A stretch of DNA of 64,000 nucleotides from contig NZ_JTKH01000023.1 of NCBI RefSeq assembly GCF_000827885.1, positions 62,001-126,000 on the forward strand, given 5' to 3'. The notes below the pieces were generated by a model. The model saw nothing but the letters and a program-made list of their open reading frames with translations. It had not been told where the DNA came from and searched no databases. This DNA comes from Vibrio renipiscarius (GTDB lineage Bacteria > Pseudomonadota > Gammaproteobacteria > Enterobacterales > Vibrionaceae). Each line of letters starts with the position of its first letter. Position 1 is the stretch's first letter. Position numbers and translations under genes: made by a program. Below are positions 9,783 through 18,616 of this stretch, piece by piece.

Positions 9783-10229
9783 ATGTCAGACAATAATCAA
9801 GCGCTAAAGGATGCTGGTCTTAAGGTAACGCTACCTAGACTTAAAATTTTAGAAGTATTACAGCAACCTGACTGCCAACACATCAGTGCTGAAGAGTTGT
9901 ACAAAAAGCTGATCGATCTTGGCGAAGAGATTGGTTTGGCGACTGTTTATCGAGTATTAAACCAGTTTGATGATGCTGGCATCGTAACTCGTCACCATTT
10001 TGAAGGTGGCAAATCAGTGTTTGAACTCTCAACTCAACACCACCACGACCATCTAGTTTGCCTAGACTGTGGTGAAGTTATCGAGTTCTCTGACAACGTC
10101 ATCGAAGAACGTCAACGTGAAATCGCAGCAAAATACAATGTGACGTTAACCAACCACAGCCTATACCTTTATGGTAAATGTGGTGACGGTACCTGTAAAG
10201 GTAACCCTGACGCTCACAAAGCGAAGTAA
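9783..10229 (+). CDS. fur: Ferric uptake regulator Fur
   Basis: Iron-dependent repressor of siderophore, haem-uptake and other iron genes. 148 residues, the usual Vibrio length. The N-terminal winged helix (AGLKVTLPRLKILEVLQ ... ATVYRVLNQFDDAG) is followed by the metal sites THQHHH-like STQHHHDHLVCLDCG (about 84-98) with the CxxC pair, and a C-terminal KCGDGTCKGN cysteine pair. The ATG at 9783 was chosen over an upstream in-frame codon at 9729 because MSDNNQALK is the conserved Fur N-terminus and GGGAAAG lies just before it. No clear Fur box was recognised upstream. Confidence 0.96.
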   Translation: MSDNNQALKDAGLKVTLPRLKILEVLQQPDCQHISAEELYKKLIDLGEEIGLATVYRVLNQFDDAGIVTRHHFEGGKSVFELSTQHHHDHLVCLDCGEVIEFSDNVIEERQREIAAKYNVTLTNHSLYLYGKCGDGTCKGNPDAHKAK

Positions 10230-10235
10230 TCAATT

Positions 10236-10261
10236 AAAAAAGCGCCTAACGGCGCTTTTTT
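10236..10261 (+). terminator. Terminator of fur
   Basis: AAAAAAGCGCC-TAAC-GGCGCTTTTTT, a short stem with T-run, a few bases after the fur stop codon. Confidence 0.92.
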
Positions 10262-10358
10262 ATTATCGCATGATCCTGCTCTGCCCATTGAAAGAGACCA
10301 ACAGATACATTCAATCAACAGACTAGCGCAATGCATCCTCGATACAAATTCTAGATAC

Positions 10359-10388
10359 AAAAATGCCAGTCATTAGACTGGCATTTTT
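10359..10388 (-). terminator. Terminator of glnS
   Basis: AAAATGCCAGT and ACTGGCATTTT arms with A- and T-runs on the two sides, 19 bases past the glnS stop codon on the minus strand. Confidence 0.88.
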
Positions 10389-10406
10389 CATATCAATCGC
10401 TAGCGA

Positions 10407-12077
10407 TTACTCAGCGTCCATTTTAGCCCAAGTATCACGTAGACCAACCGTACGGTTGAAGACAAGCTTCTCTGCAGAAGAGTCTTTCTTATCCGCACAG
10501 AAATAGCCCATACGCTCAAACTGGTAGCCTTTTTCCGCTTCCGCAGATGCTAGGCTTGGCTCAACAAAACCATTCAATACAACCAGTGAATCTGGGTTAA
10601 TGGTTTCAGCAAAGTTATCTGCTGCTGCTGGGTTAGGAACTGTAAACAGACGATCATAAAGACGAATGTCAGCCGGAACACCTTGCTCTGCAGATACCCA
10701 GTGAATAACACCTTTCACTTTACGGCCATCAGCAGGGTTCTTACCTAGCGTTTCTGAATCGTAGCTACAGAAGATCGTGGTGATATTGCCTTGCTCATCT
10801 TTCTCGATGCGGTCAGCTTGAATCACGTATGCACCACGTAGACGTACTTCTTTACCTAGTACTAAACGCTTGTACTTCTTGTTCGCTTCTTCACGGAAAT
10901 CTTCACGCTCAATCCAAACTTCACGAGTAAATGGTACTTCGCGGTCGCCCATTTCAGGCTTGTTTGGATGGTTAGCAATGGTCAGTGTTTCCACTTTACC
11001 TTGCTCAAAGTTTTCAATCACGATCTTAACCGGATCAAGAACCGCCATCGCACGTGGTGCGTTTTCGTTCAGATCATCACGGATACAAGACTCAAGTGAG
11101 CCCATTTCGATCATGTTGTCTTGCTTTGTAACACCAATACGCTTACAGAATTCACGAATAGACGCAGACGTAAAACCACGACGACGTAGACCCGAAATCG
11201 TTGGCATGCGTGGGTCGTCCCAACCGTTAACCAATTTCTCAGTCACAAGTTGGTTCAGCTTACGCTTAGACATCACGGTGTATTCTAGATTTAGACGGCT
11301 AAACTCGTACTGACGAGGTTGGCAATCAATCGTGATGTTATCAAGAACCCAATCGTATAGACGACGGTTGTCTTGGAACTCAAGCGTACAGATTGAATGT
11401 GTAATGCCTTCTAGCGCATCCGAGATACAGTGCGTAAAGTCGTACATTGGGTAAATGCACCACTTATCACCCGTTTGGTGATGCTCTGCAAAACGCACAC
11501 GGTAAAGAACAGGATCGCGCATTACGATGAACGATGATGCCATATCGATCTTCGCACGTAGACACGCTGTACCTTCTTGGAAGCCACCGTCACGCATCTT
11601 TTCAAATAGCGCTAGGTTCTCTTCCACACTGCGGTCGCGGTATGGGCTTGGCTTACCAGGTTGCGTTAGCGTACCGCGGTATTCACGGATCTGCTCAGGA
11701 CTTAGCTCTTCAACATACGCTAAGCCTTTAGTAATTAATTCCACTGCGTAGCCGTATAGCGCGTCGAAGTAGTTTGATGAGTAACATGCCTCACCTTCCC
11801 ACTCAAAGCCTAGCCAGCTCACATCATTCTTAATTGACTCAACGTATTCAACGTCTTCTTTTTCTGGGTTGGTATCATCAAAACGAAGATTACACTTACC
11901 CTGATAGTCCTGAGCAATACCAAAGTTTAGGCAAATTGACTTAGCGTGACCGATATGCAGGTAACCGTTAGGCTCTGGCGGGAAACGAGTATGCACGCTT
12001 GTGTGTGTACCATCCGCTAGATCTTTATCGATGATTTGGCGAATGAAATTCGATGGACGAGCTTCAGCTTCACTCAT
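10407..12077 (-). CDS. glnS: Glutaminyl-tRNA synthetase
   Basis: Class I aminoacyl-tRNA synthetase charging tRNA-Gln. 556 residues, close to E. coli GlnS (554). The HIGH signature appears as [12 protein letters not shown] (about 37-48) and the KMSKS-equivalent as VMSKRKL (about 271). The catalytic Rossmann domain is followed by the two beta-barrels of the anticodon-binding region ([27 protein letters not shown]). It is a single-gene unit bounded by terminators and lies downstream of nagE on the same strand, but a strong terminator separates them. Confidence 0.97.
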   Translation of the reverse strand: MSEAEARPSNFIRQIIDKDLADGTHTSVHTRFPPEPNGYLHIGHAKSICLNFGIAQDYQGKCNLRFDDTNPEKEDVEYVESIKNDVSWLGFEWEGEACYSSNYFDALYGYAVELITKGLAYVEELSPEQIREYRGTLTQPGKPSPYRDRSVEENLALFEKMRDGGFQEGTACLRAKIDMASSFIVMRDPVLYRVRFAEHHQTGDKWCIYPMYDFTHCISDALEGITHSICTLEFQDNRRLYDWVLDNITIDCQPRQYEFSRLNLEYTVMSKRKLNQLVTEKLVNGWDDPRMPTISGLRRRGFTSASIREFCKRIGVTKQDNMIEMGSLESCIRDDLNENAPRAMAVLDPVKIVIENFEQGKVETLTIANHPNKPEMGDREVPFTREVWIEREDFREEANKKYKRLVLGKEVRLRGAYVIQADRIEKDEQGNITTIFCSYDSETLGKNPADGRKVKGVIHWVSAEQGVPADIRLYDRLFTVPNPAAADNFAETINPDSLVVLNGFVEPSLASAEAEKGYQFERMGYFCADKKDSSAEKLVFNRTVGLRDTWAKMDAE

Positions 12078-12273
12078 CTGAGCACCTCAATTAGTTTTAG
12101 TATTGTCAGAAAAAAATGGCTCTGAGAAGGTTAATACACGCCTCAGAGCATAATGAGACTAATGATCCACAATTCTGACTCAAGACACAACAAGAACTCG
12201 TCTTTTATTGACAAATAATACCGCCACATCGCTGGCAAAATAACCATGCTGTGTTTTTCCGTTGCTCTAAAAC

Positions 12274-12299
12274 AAAAAAGCCTCCCGAAGGAGGCTTTT
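12274..12299 (-). terminator. Terminator of nagE
   Basis: Minus-strand stem AAAGCCTCC-TTCG-GGAGGCTTT followed by a T-run, 26 bases past the nagE stop codon. Confidence 0.92.
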
Positions 12300-12324
12300 A
12301 CACTAACATTTTACCCGAAGGTTA

Positions 12325-13899
12325 CTAAGGTAGTTTTACATCAGATAGGTCTTCGTTAGCACCGATTGCTTTCATTTCGCCAGCAACGATTTCCGCTAGA
12401 GGACCAAGGATAACTTGTAGGTTCTTTTCACCTAGTTTCACCACACCTTTCGCACCAAGCTTCTTAAGAACAACTTCATCAGCAATAGAGCGGTCTTTTA
12501 GAGTAAGACGTAGACGAGTGATACAAGCATCGATTGAAGTCAGGTTTTCGTGACCACCAAGTGCTTTTAGGTATTGGCGAGCTAGGTCACCTTTCACTGC
12601 TTCACCAGCTGGCGCTGCAGGAGCTGCTTCGTCATCGTCTTCACGGCCTGGCGACTTCAAGTTGAAAGCGCGGATTGCGAAGCTGAATGTGAAGAAGTAT
12701 AGAGCACCGAAACCTAAGCCGATAACAAGAAGTACTAGTGGTTTAGTCGCTAGACCCCAGTTTAGTAGGAAGTCGATAAGACCTGCAGAGAAGCCGAAGC
12801 CGTGCAGAGTACCGAACATGTTTGCTACTACTAGAGATAGACCCGTAAATACTGCGTGCATTGCGTATAGAGCAGGCGCTAGGAACACAAACATGAACTC
12901 TAGAGGCTCTGTAATACCCGTTAGGAATGAACAGAATGCTACTGAGAATAGTGCACCACCAACTTGGCTGCGTTTTTCAGCAGGCGCTGCTAGGTACATT
13001 GCAAGCGCTGCACCAGGTAGGCCGAACATCATTACTGGGAAGAAACCGTTCATGAATACGCCAGCAGACTTGTCGCCACCGAAGAAGCGATGTAGGTCAC
13101 CAGACTTGATTGTCTCAGTTACTGTGTTAACTGTTGCAGTGATTTCAGGCGTCACTGTGTTAACAAAGTTGAACGTGTACTCTTGACCAACAACTAGCGT
13201 TTTCGCTAGAGCAGGATCCACACACAACTGTTTTAGAGATGGTAGAGCTTGACCCGCTGCAGATGCAGTAGAGATCATGATCTCTTGACAAGAACCCATA
13301 CCGAACCAGAAGTAAGAGTTCAATACGTGGTGTAGACCGACAGGGATAAGTGCACGGTTAAGAGTACCGTATACAAATTGGCCAACCGCACCAGAAGTTG
13401 ATACTGCGTGCGCTAGAGCGTCAAGGCCGCCTTGGATTGAAGGCCATACCACACCCATTACTGCACCCATTACTAGAGCAAACAGACCAGCCATGATAGG
13501 AACTAGACGTTTACCTGCAAAGAATGCCAACCATTCTGGAAGACGAGTCATGTGGAAAGCGTTGTAAGAGTGGCCTGCGATGATACCAGCGATGATACCA
13601 CCAAAGAATGACATGTTAACGCTTGCATCAATTGTTGCAGCTGTAGCCGTTAGAACGAAGTAAGCAACTGCACCAGCAAGACCTGCAGCACCGTTACCAT
13701 CTTTAGAAAGACCGATAGCGATACCAAGACCAAATAGTAGTGGTAGTTGGCTGAAGATAGCGTTACCAGCAGAAGCCATAAACGCGATGTCTAGTAGGTC
13801 AGGTTGACCGAGTCGTAGTAGAAGTGCCGCAACAGGTAGTGTTGCGATAGGAAGCATAAGTGCTTTACCTAACTTCTGTGCATATCCAAGAATATTCAC
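12325..13899 (-). CDS. nagE: PTS N-acetylglucosamine transporter, EIICB
   Basis: Takes up and phosphorylates N-acetylglucosamine, giving GlcNAc-6-phosphate for NagA. The 524 residues hold an EIIC membrane domain (about 1-370, with the substrate-region motif GITEPLEFMFVFLAP near 315) and a C-terminal EIIB domain with the phosphocysteine in SIDACITRLRL (about 455-465). E. coli NagE carries an extra EIIA domain; its absence here is normal for vibrios, where a separate EIIA-Glc is thought to serve. It is divergent from nagA-nagC across a regulatory gap. SD-like AGGGGGA (minus strand) precedes the start. Confidence 0.95.
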   Translation of the reverse strand: MNILGYAQKLGKALMLPIATLPVAALLLRLGQPDLLDIAFMASAGNAIFSQLPLLFGLGIAIGLSKDGNGAAGLAGAVAYFVLTATAATIDASVNMSFFGGIIAGIIAGHSYNAFHMTRLPEWLAFFAGKRLVPIMAGLFALVMGAVMGVVWPSIQGGLDALAHAVSTSGAVGQFVYGTLNRALIPVGLHHVLNSYFWFGMGSCQEIMISTASAAGQALPSLKQLCVDPALAKTLVVGQEYTFNFVNTVTPEITATVNTVTETIKSGDLHRFFGGDKSAGVFMNGFFPVMMFGLPGAALAMYLAAPAEKRSQVGGALFSVAFCSFLTGITEPLEFMFVFLAPALYAMHAVFTGLSLVVANMFGTLHGFGFSAGLIDFLLNWGLATKPLVLLVIGLGFGALYFFTFSFAIRAFNLKSPGREDDDEAAPAAPAGEAVKGDLARQYLKALGGHENLTSIDACITRLRLTLKDRSIADEVVLKKLGAKGVVKLGEKNLQVILGPLAEIVAGEMKAIGANEDLSDVKLP

Positions 13900-13981
13900 C
13901 TTTAGTTCCCCCTATAGGATTTGTATTTTGGTCGAGCCACTTTTTTTTGTTGCTCAATTTAGTCCAACTCAGTTTATGACA

Positions 13982-14003
13982 TTAATTTTGCTCCGCAAAT
14001 TAA
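13982..14003. promoter_or_regulatory. NagC-like operator
   Basis: Palindromic arms TTAATTTTGC and GCAAATTAA around a short centre, with one mismatched base per half. The shape and AT-rich flanks fit the ROK-type NagC operator. It lies about 85 bp upstream of nagE in a locus that encodes NagC, which is the main support. Confidence 0.6.
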
Positions 14004-14012
14004 AACCTTACC

Positions 14013-14034
14013 ATTTGTGATCATAATCACCAGA
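14013..14034. promoter_or_regulatory. CRP-like binding site upstream of nagE
   Basis: The core TTTGTGATCATAATCACCAG matches the CRP pattern TGTGA-N6-TCACA at nine of ten core bases. It is adjacent to the NagC-like operator, the expected layout for a catabolite-activated PTS gene. Confidence 0.7.
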
Positions 14035-14268
14035 AACAGGTCCAGTCGAAGGTTTTTGCTAGCGAGATCATAAAACTTATTTTACAATTCAAAAAAATGG
14101 AAATTAGCAGATATCATCCAGCCTGCTGAAATATGAAATATTCGACAGTCAAGTCATACTGTATAAGGCTTTATGCTGAACAACAAAATTGATAAAAACG
14201 ACAGAATGATTTCGCGATGAATCGCACAACAGCAGTGTCTAAAGAGGAGGAATCCTTCGTTTGCTAAA

Positions 14269-14290
14269 CATATTTTGCGACCTAATTGAA
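14269..14290. promoter_or_regulatory. Possible second NagC-like operator
   Basis: Starting CATATTTTGCGACC and ending TAATTGAA, it matches the better site at 13982-14003 at 13 of 22 positions by eye, including ATTTTGC. It lies about 94 bp before nagA. Weak on its own; the context makes it worth testing. Confidence 0.35.
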
Positions 14291-14383
14291 GCTCACAAAT
14301 AAAGTAAACAAGTGAGGGTTTTGTCTCCGGTTTTGGGTCGCGACAAAAGTTCAAGACTTCAACTTTATAAGGATTAGCTAATC

Positions 14384-15520
14384 ATGTATGCGCTAACAAA
14401 CTGTAAAATCTATACAGGCAACGATGTTCTTGTGGATCACGCTGTCATTATCAACAATGATGTCATCGATTCAGTGTGCCCTATCTCGGCACTGCCTCAA
14501 GGCATTGAAACTCGCGATCTAAACGGTGCAAATCTAAGCCCTGGCTTTATTGATTTGCAGTTAAATGGTTGTGGCGGCGTGATGCTGAATGATGAAATTA
14601 CAGCTGAAACAATGCAGATCATGCATGAAGCGAATCTAAAATCAGGTTGCACAAGCTTTCTTCCTACCCTCATTACTTCATCAGACGAAGATATGCGCCA
14701 ATCGGTAGCAGCCGCTCGTGAATACAATGAAAAATACCAAAACCAGTCACTCGGCTTGCACCTAGAAGGCCCTTACTTAAACGTGGCCAAAAAAGGCATC
14801 CACAGTGTGGATTACATTCGCCCATCGGATAACGGCATGATCGACTTCATGTGTGCGAACGCAGATGTCATCGCGAAAGTCACCTTAGCGCCAGAACACA
14901 ATGATCCAGCACACATCACTCGCCTAAAAGAAGCCGGTATTGTCGTGTCTATCGGTCATACCAACGCAACTTACGCCGAAGCGCGTGAAAGTTTTGAGCA
15001 CGGCATTACCTTTGCCACTCACCTATTTAATGCAATGACACCAATGGTCGGTCGCGAACCCGGTGTTGTTGGTGCAATTTATGATACACCTGATGTTTAT
15101 GCCGGTATCATTGCCGACGGTTTCCACGTCGACTATGCAAATATCCGTATCGCTCACAAAATTAAGGGCGAAAAATTAGTATTAGTGACCGATGCCACAG
15201 CTCCTGCAGGTGCCGACATGGAATACTTTATTTTTGTTGGTAAGAAAGTATATTACAAAGAAGGTAAGTGTGTTGATGAAAACGGCACACTAGGCGGCTC
15301 GGCTCTCACAATGATTGAGGCAGTACAAAATACTGTTGAGCACGTCGGAATCGCTTTGGATGAAGCACTGCGCATGGCTACTTTGTATCCTGCAAAAGCA
15401 ATAGGTGTTGATAGCAAATTAGGCCGAATCAAAAAAGGCATGATTGCCAACCTAACTGTCTTTAACCGTGACTTCCAAATCCAAGCGAATGTTGTTAACG
15501 GACAATACGAGCAAGTGTAA
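14384..15520 (+). CDS. nagA: N-acetylglucosamine-6-phosphate deacetylase
   Basis: Removes the acetyl group from GlcNAc-6-phosphate, giving glucosamine-6-phosphate, the second step after uptake by NagE. 378 residues (E. coli 382). Amidohydrolase features: metal-binding glutamate in LHLEGPYLN (about 125-133), histidines in [12 protein letters not shown] and ATHLFNAM (about 190-220), and the catalytic aspartate in [10 protein letters not shown] (about 270). It is the first gene of nagA-nagC, with its stop 2 bases before the nagC start. nagB is not in this locus. Confidence 0.96.
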   Translation: MYALTNCKIYTGNDVLVDHAVIINNDVIDSVCPISALPQGIETRDLNGANLSPGFIDLQLNGCGGVMLNDEITAETMQIMHEANLKSGCTSFLPTLITSSDEDMRQSVAAAREYNEKYQNQSLGLHLEGPYLNVAKKGIHSVDYIRPSDNGMIDFMCANADVIAKVTLAPEHNDPAHITRLKEAGIVVSIGHTNATYAEARESFEHGITFATHLFNAMTPMVGREPGVVGAIYDTPDVYAGIIADGFHVDYANIRIAHKIKGEKLVLVTDATAPAGADMEYFIFVGKKVYYKEGKCVDENGTLGGSALTMIEAVQNTVEHVGIALDEALRMATLYPAKAIGVDSKLGRIKKGMIANLTVFNRDFQIQANVVNGQYEQV

Positions 15521-15522
15521 AC

Positions 15523-16737
15523 ATGAATGGCGGACAAATAGGTAACGTAGATTTAGTTAAACAACTAAACAGTGCAGCAGTTTACAGACTCATTGACCAG
15601 CAAGCTCCTATCTCACGGATACAGGTTGCTGACGTCAGTCATTTAGCTCCTGCGAGCGTCACTAAAATAACCCGCCAACTGCTCGAGCGCGGCCTCATTA
15701 AAGAGGTCGCTCAACAAGCCTCTACCGGTGGACGTCGCGCGATATCCCTAACGACAGAAGAAGCCCCTTTTCACTCTGTCGCCGTGCGCTTAGGCCGCGA
15801 TTACATTCAGTTCAGTCTCTTTGACCTTGGCGGAAAAGAGCTGGCTTCAGACTATCAAGAATTTTACTACACCACTCAAGGCGAGCTTGTCGATGGGTTG
15901 CTGTTGTTCCTGAAAAACTTCATTGAACACAATCAATCGATCATCGATCAACTCATCGCCATTGGCATCGCGTTACCTGGACTCATTAACCCTGAAACTG
16001 GCGTCGTTGAATACATGCCAAATATCAACGTCGATAACTTACCGTTAGGGGATTTGATTCGTAATACGTTCCACGTTGAATGTTTCGTCGGTAACGATGT
16101 TCGCGGCATGGCCCTTGCGGAGCACTACTTTGGCGCAAGCCAAGACTGCCAAGACTCAATCTTAGTGAGTGTGCACCGTGGTACCGGTGCGGGTATTATT
16201 GTTAACGGACAAGTCTTCCTGGGTTATAACCGTAACGTCGGTGAAATTGGTCACATTCAAATTGATCCGCTTGGCGAACAATGCCAATGCGGTAACTTTG
16301 GTTGTTTAGAAACCGTCGCTGCAAACCCTGCGATTGTTGATCGAGTGAAAAAACTGATCGCACAGGGCTATGTGTCGAGTCTTTCTGAACTGCCGAGCAT
16401 TACGATTAAAGAAATATGCGAGCACGCCAACCGCGGTGATGAGCTTGCGCAGCAAAGTTTAGTCCGCGTGGGTAATCAGTTGGGTAAAGCCATCGCGATG
16501 ACCATCAACTTATTTAACCCTCAAAAAGTCATTATCGCCGGTGATATCACCAGCTGCGAAGAGATCCTTTTCCCTGCGATACGTCGCAATGTGGAAAACC
16601 AATCACTGCCGACTTTCCATTCAGAATTGCCGATTGTCGCGTCTGAAATCGATAAGCAGCCGACCATGAGCGCATTCGCCATGATCAAACGCGCGATGCT
16701 TAATGGGGTTTTGTTACAAAAGTTGCTTGAAGACTGA
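15523..16737 (+). CDS. nagC: N-acetylglucosamine repressor NagC (ROK family)
   Basis: Transcription repressor that responds to GlcNAc-6-phosphate and controls GlcNAc and chitin-sugar use in vibrios. 404 residues (E. coli 406). An N-terminal helix-turn-helix (about 20-65, containing APASVTKITRQLLERGLI) precedes a ROK sugar-kinase-like domain. Visible are the ROK zinc motif CQCGNFGCLE (about 256-265) and the GTGAGIIVNG segment (about 225). It starts two bases after nagA, so the pair is translated together. It probably acts on the operator-like sites between nagE and nagA, giving autoregulation. Confidence 0.95.
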   Translation: MNGGQIGNVDLVKQLNSAAVYRLIDQQAPISRIQVADVSHLAPASVTKITRQLLERGLIKEVAQQASTGGRRAISLTTEEAPFHSVAVRLGRDYIQFSLFDLGGKELASDYQEFYYTTQGELVDGLLLFLKNFIEHNQSIIDQLIAIGIALPGLINPETGVVEYMPNINVDNLPLGDLIRNTFHVECFVGNDVRGMALAEHYFGASQDCQDSILVSVHRGTGAGIIVNGQVFLGYNRNVGEIGHIQIDPLGEQCQCGNFGCLETVAANPAIVDRVKKLIAQGYVSSLSELPSITIKEICEHANRGDELAQQSLVRVGNQLGKAIAMTINLFNPQKVIIAGDITSCEEILFPAIRRNVENQSLPTFHSELPIVASEIDKQPTMSAFAMIKRAMLNGVLLQKLLED

Positions 16738-16767
16738 TCGTTTACGTTACCAATTGAGTTAGAATAT

Positions 16768-16802
16768 GAGGCTATGTCGTACGATGTAGCCTTTTCTTTT
16801 TT
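16768..16802 (+). terminator. Terminator of nagA-nagC
   Basis: GGCTATGTCG-TA-CGATGTAGCC forms a ten-pair stem with two G-U pairs, followed by TTTTCTTTTTT. It ends about 20 bases before the next start codon. Confidence 0.85.
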
Positions 16803-16822
16803 AGGACACCCGCTTTTATAAT

Positions 16823-18409
16823 ATGGAAATTATTCTAATTTCAGCCGCGTTTATCGCAGGCTTTATCGCATTAAAATGTAACTTACCACCCTTAGTTGGC
16901 TTCCTACTTGCTGGCTTTGGTTTAAAAATGGCAGGTTTCAGCTCTAACGACACCATTATTACGCTTGCCGATTTAGGCGTCACCCTACTTCTCTTCACCA
17001 TTGGTTTGAAGCTCGATCTTAAAACTTTACTCTCAAAAGAAATTTGGGCCGGCGCATCCATCCATAACCTCTTGTCCACCTTGCTATTTTCAGCTGCTTT
17101 GCTGTGCTTAAAAGTACTCGGCGTGGGTTCACTGGCGGCAATGAGCCTTGAGCAAATTGTGTTACTCGGTTTTGCCCTTTCGTTCTCCAGTACTGTTTTT
17201 GCGGTTAAATCCTTGCAAGAAAAAGGGGAGCTTAACGCTACTTACGGTACGATTGCGATTGGTATTTTGGTCATGCAGGACATCTTCGCGGTTGTCTTCC
17301 TGACCGTCTCGACCGGAAAACTGCCCGAATGGTACGCCATCATCTTATTTGCCTTGCCATTGCTTCGCCCATTGTTCTACAAGCTACTTGATTGGGTGGG
17401 CCATGGTGAAATGCTGGTGCTCTTTGGCATCTTCTTCGCACTCGTGGTTGGCGCAGGGCTTTTTGAACTGGTTGGCATGAAGGCCGATCTGGGAGCCTTG
17501 ATTTTAGGCATGCTATTAGCCGGTCACAAGAAGGCCTCGGAACTGTCGAAATCGCTGTTCAACTTGAAAGAACTTTTTCTGGTCTGCTTCTTCCTCAACA
17601 TCGGTTTATCAGAGCAACCAACCTTAGCCGGCTTTGCGCTCGCGCTGATTTTCATGTTGATGCTGCCACTGAAAGGCATCTTATATTTCTTGGTGCTCAA
17701 TTCGTTTAAATTTCGAGTTCGAACCTCATTACTTTCCTCTTTGAGTTTGTTTAACTACAGCGAATTTGGCTTAATCGTCGGTGGGCTTGCCTTTAAGATG
17801 GGCTGGATGAGTGGCGATATTTTGGTTGCACTCGCAATAGCGGTATCGATTTCATTCATTCTGGCCGCGCCCATTAACCGCCAAGGCCATGCTCTCTATC
17901 AACGTTCTGGTCGCTGGTTAAAAGAACACGCGGCAGAAAAACTGCACGCTCGAGATCAACTGATCAATCCTGGCCAAGCCCAAATCCTCATTTTAGGCAT
18001 GGGGCGTATCGGTACCGGCGCTTATGATGAGTTACTCAACCGTTACGGGAAAGTTTGCCTAGGCATTGAAGTGCGTGAAGAAGCGGCGAATACCCATAAA
18101 CACCATGGTCGCAACGTCATTTCAGGCGATGCGACTGACCCTGATTTCTGGGAGCGAATCTTAGATACTGGAAACGTAAAACTGGTCTTGTTAGCAATGC
18201 CTCATCACCAAGGGAATCAAATCGCGCTTGAGCAATTGAGACTGCGTAACTATCAAGGCCAGATCGCAGCCATTGCGGCATACCCAGATCAAATCGACAC
18301 TCTCGTCGAAAACGGCGTCGATGCTGCCTTTAATATTTACAGCGAAGCGGGTAGTGGCTTTGCGCGACACGTTTGCGAACAGTTGCGACCAAACTTTGAA
18401 AAACCATAG
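16823..18409 (+). CDS. CPA2-family monovalent cation:proton antiporter with TrkA-N domain
   Basis: A 528-residue inner-membrane antiporter of the KefB/KefC/YbaL group. About a dozen hydrophobic segments fill residues 1-350, with the exchanger-core segments LADLGVTLLLFTIGLKLD and LALSFSSTVFAVKSL. A C-terminal Rossmann TrkA-N domain (about 390-525) begins ILILGMGRIGTGAYDELL with its GxGxxG nucleotide-binding loop. The transported ion (K+ or Na+) cannot be told from sequence. It stands alone between two terminators. It is annotated in vibrios simply as a cation:proton antiporter. Confidence 0.88.
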   Translation: MEIILISAAFIAGFIALKCNLPPLVGFLLAGFGLKMAGFSSNDTIITLADLGVTLLLFTIGLKLDLKTLLSKEIWAGASIHNLLSTLLFSAALLCLKVLGVGSLAAMSLEQIVLLGFALSFSSTVFAVKSLQEKGELNATYGTIAIGILVMQDIFAVVFLTVSTGKLPEWYAIILFALPLLRPLFYKLLDWVGHGEMLVLFGIFFALVVGAGLFELVGMKADLGALILGMLLAGHKKASELSKSLFNLKELFLVCFFLNIGLSEQPTLAGFALALIFMLMLPLKGILYFLVLNSFKFRVRTSLLSSLSLFNYSEFGLIVGGLAFKMGWMSGDILVALAIAVSISFILAAPINRQGHALYQRSGRWLKEHAAEKLHARDQLINPGQAQILILGMGRIGTGAYDELLNRYGKVCLGIEVREEAANTHKHHGRNVISGDATDPDFWERILDTGNVKLVLLAMPHHQGNQIALEQLRLRNYQGQIAAIAAYPDQIDTLVENGVDAAFNIYSEAGSGFARHVCEQLRPNFEKP

Positions 18410-18449
18410 TTTTTTTAGTGCTTTATTTATCAGACTTAGATAAACGGTT

Positions 18450-18478
18450 TAAAATCCACCAATAGGTGGATTTTTTTT
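18450..18478 (+). terminator. Terminator of the antiporter gene
   Basis: AAAATCCACC-AATA-GGTGGATTTTTTTT stem with T-run, about 40 bases after the stop codon. Confidence 0.9.
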
Positions 18479-18616
18479 AATCAATCAAAGTTAAATTAAA
18501 TAATATTTAATGCAATGGCGGTTTTGTGATTTTTTTTATCGCTAGCTGTTGCATTTTTTAACCAGAATGGCAGATTTATATACAAGAGATAAATAAAATT
18601 TAAATAAGGGATTAGT

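Larger units (their letters stand above)
13900..14383. other. nagE/nagA divergent control region
   Basis: A 484 bp AT-rich gap without a supported gene. It holds a NagC-like palindrome (13982-14003) and a CRP-like site (14013-14034) near nagE, and a weaker NagC-like sequence (14269-14290) near nagA. AAGGA lies 12 bases before the nagA ATG. The spacing of two NagC-like sites about 287 bp apart would suit repression by DNA looping, as known for E. coli nagE-nagB. Confidence 0.6.

Noticed and set aside
12325..13899. NagE as a truncated gene because the EIIA domain is missing
   Set aside because: Vibrio NagE is normally an EIICB protein of about this length, with EIIA supplied separately; the C-terminus ends properly before its terminator.
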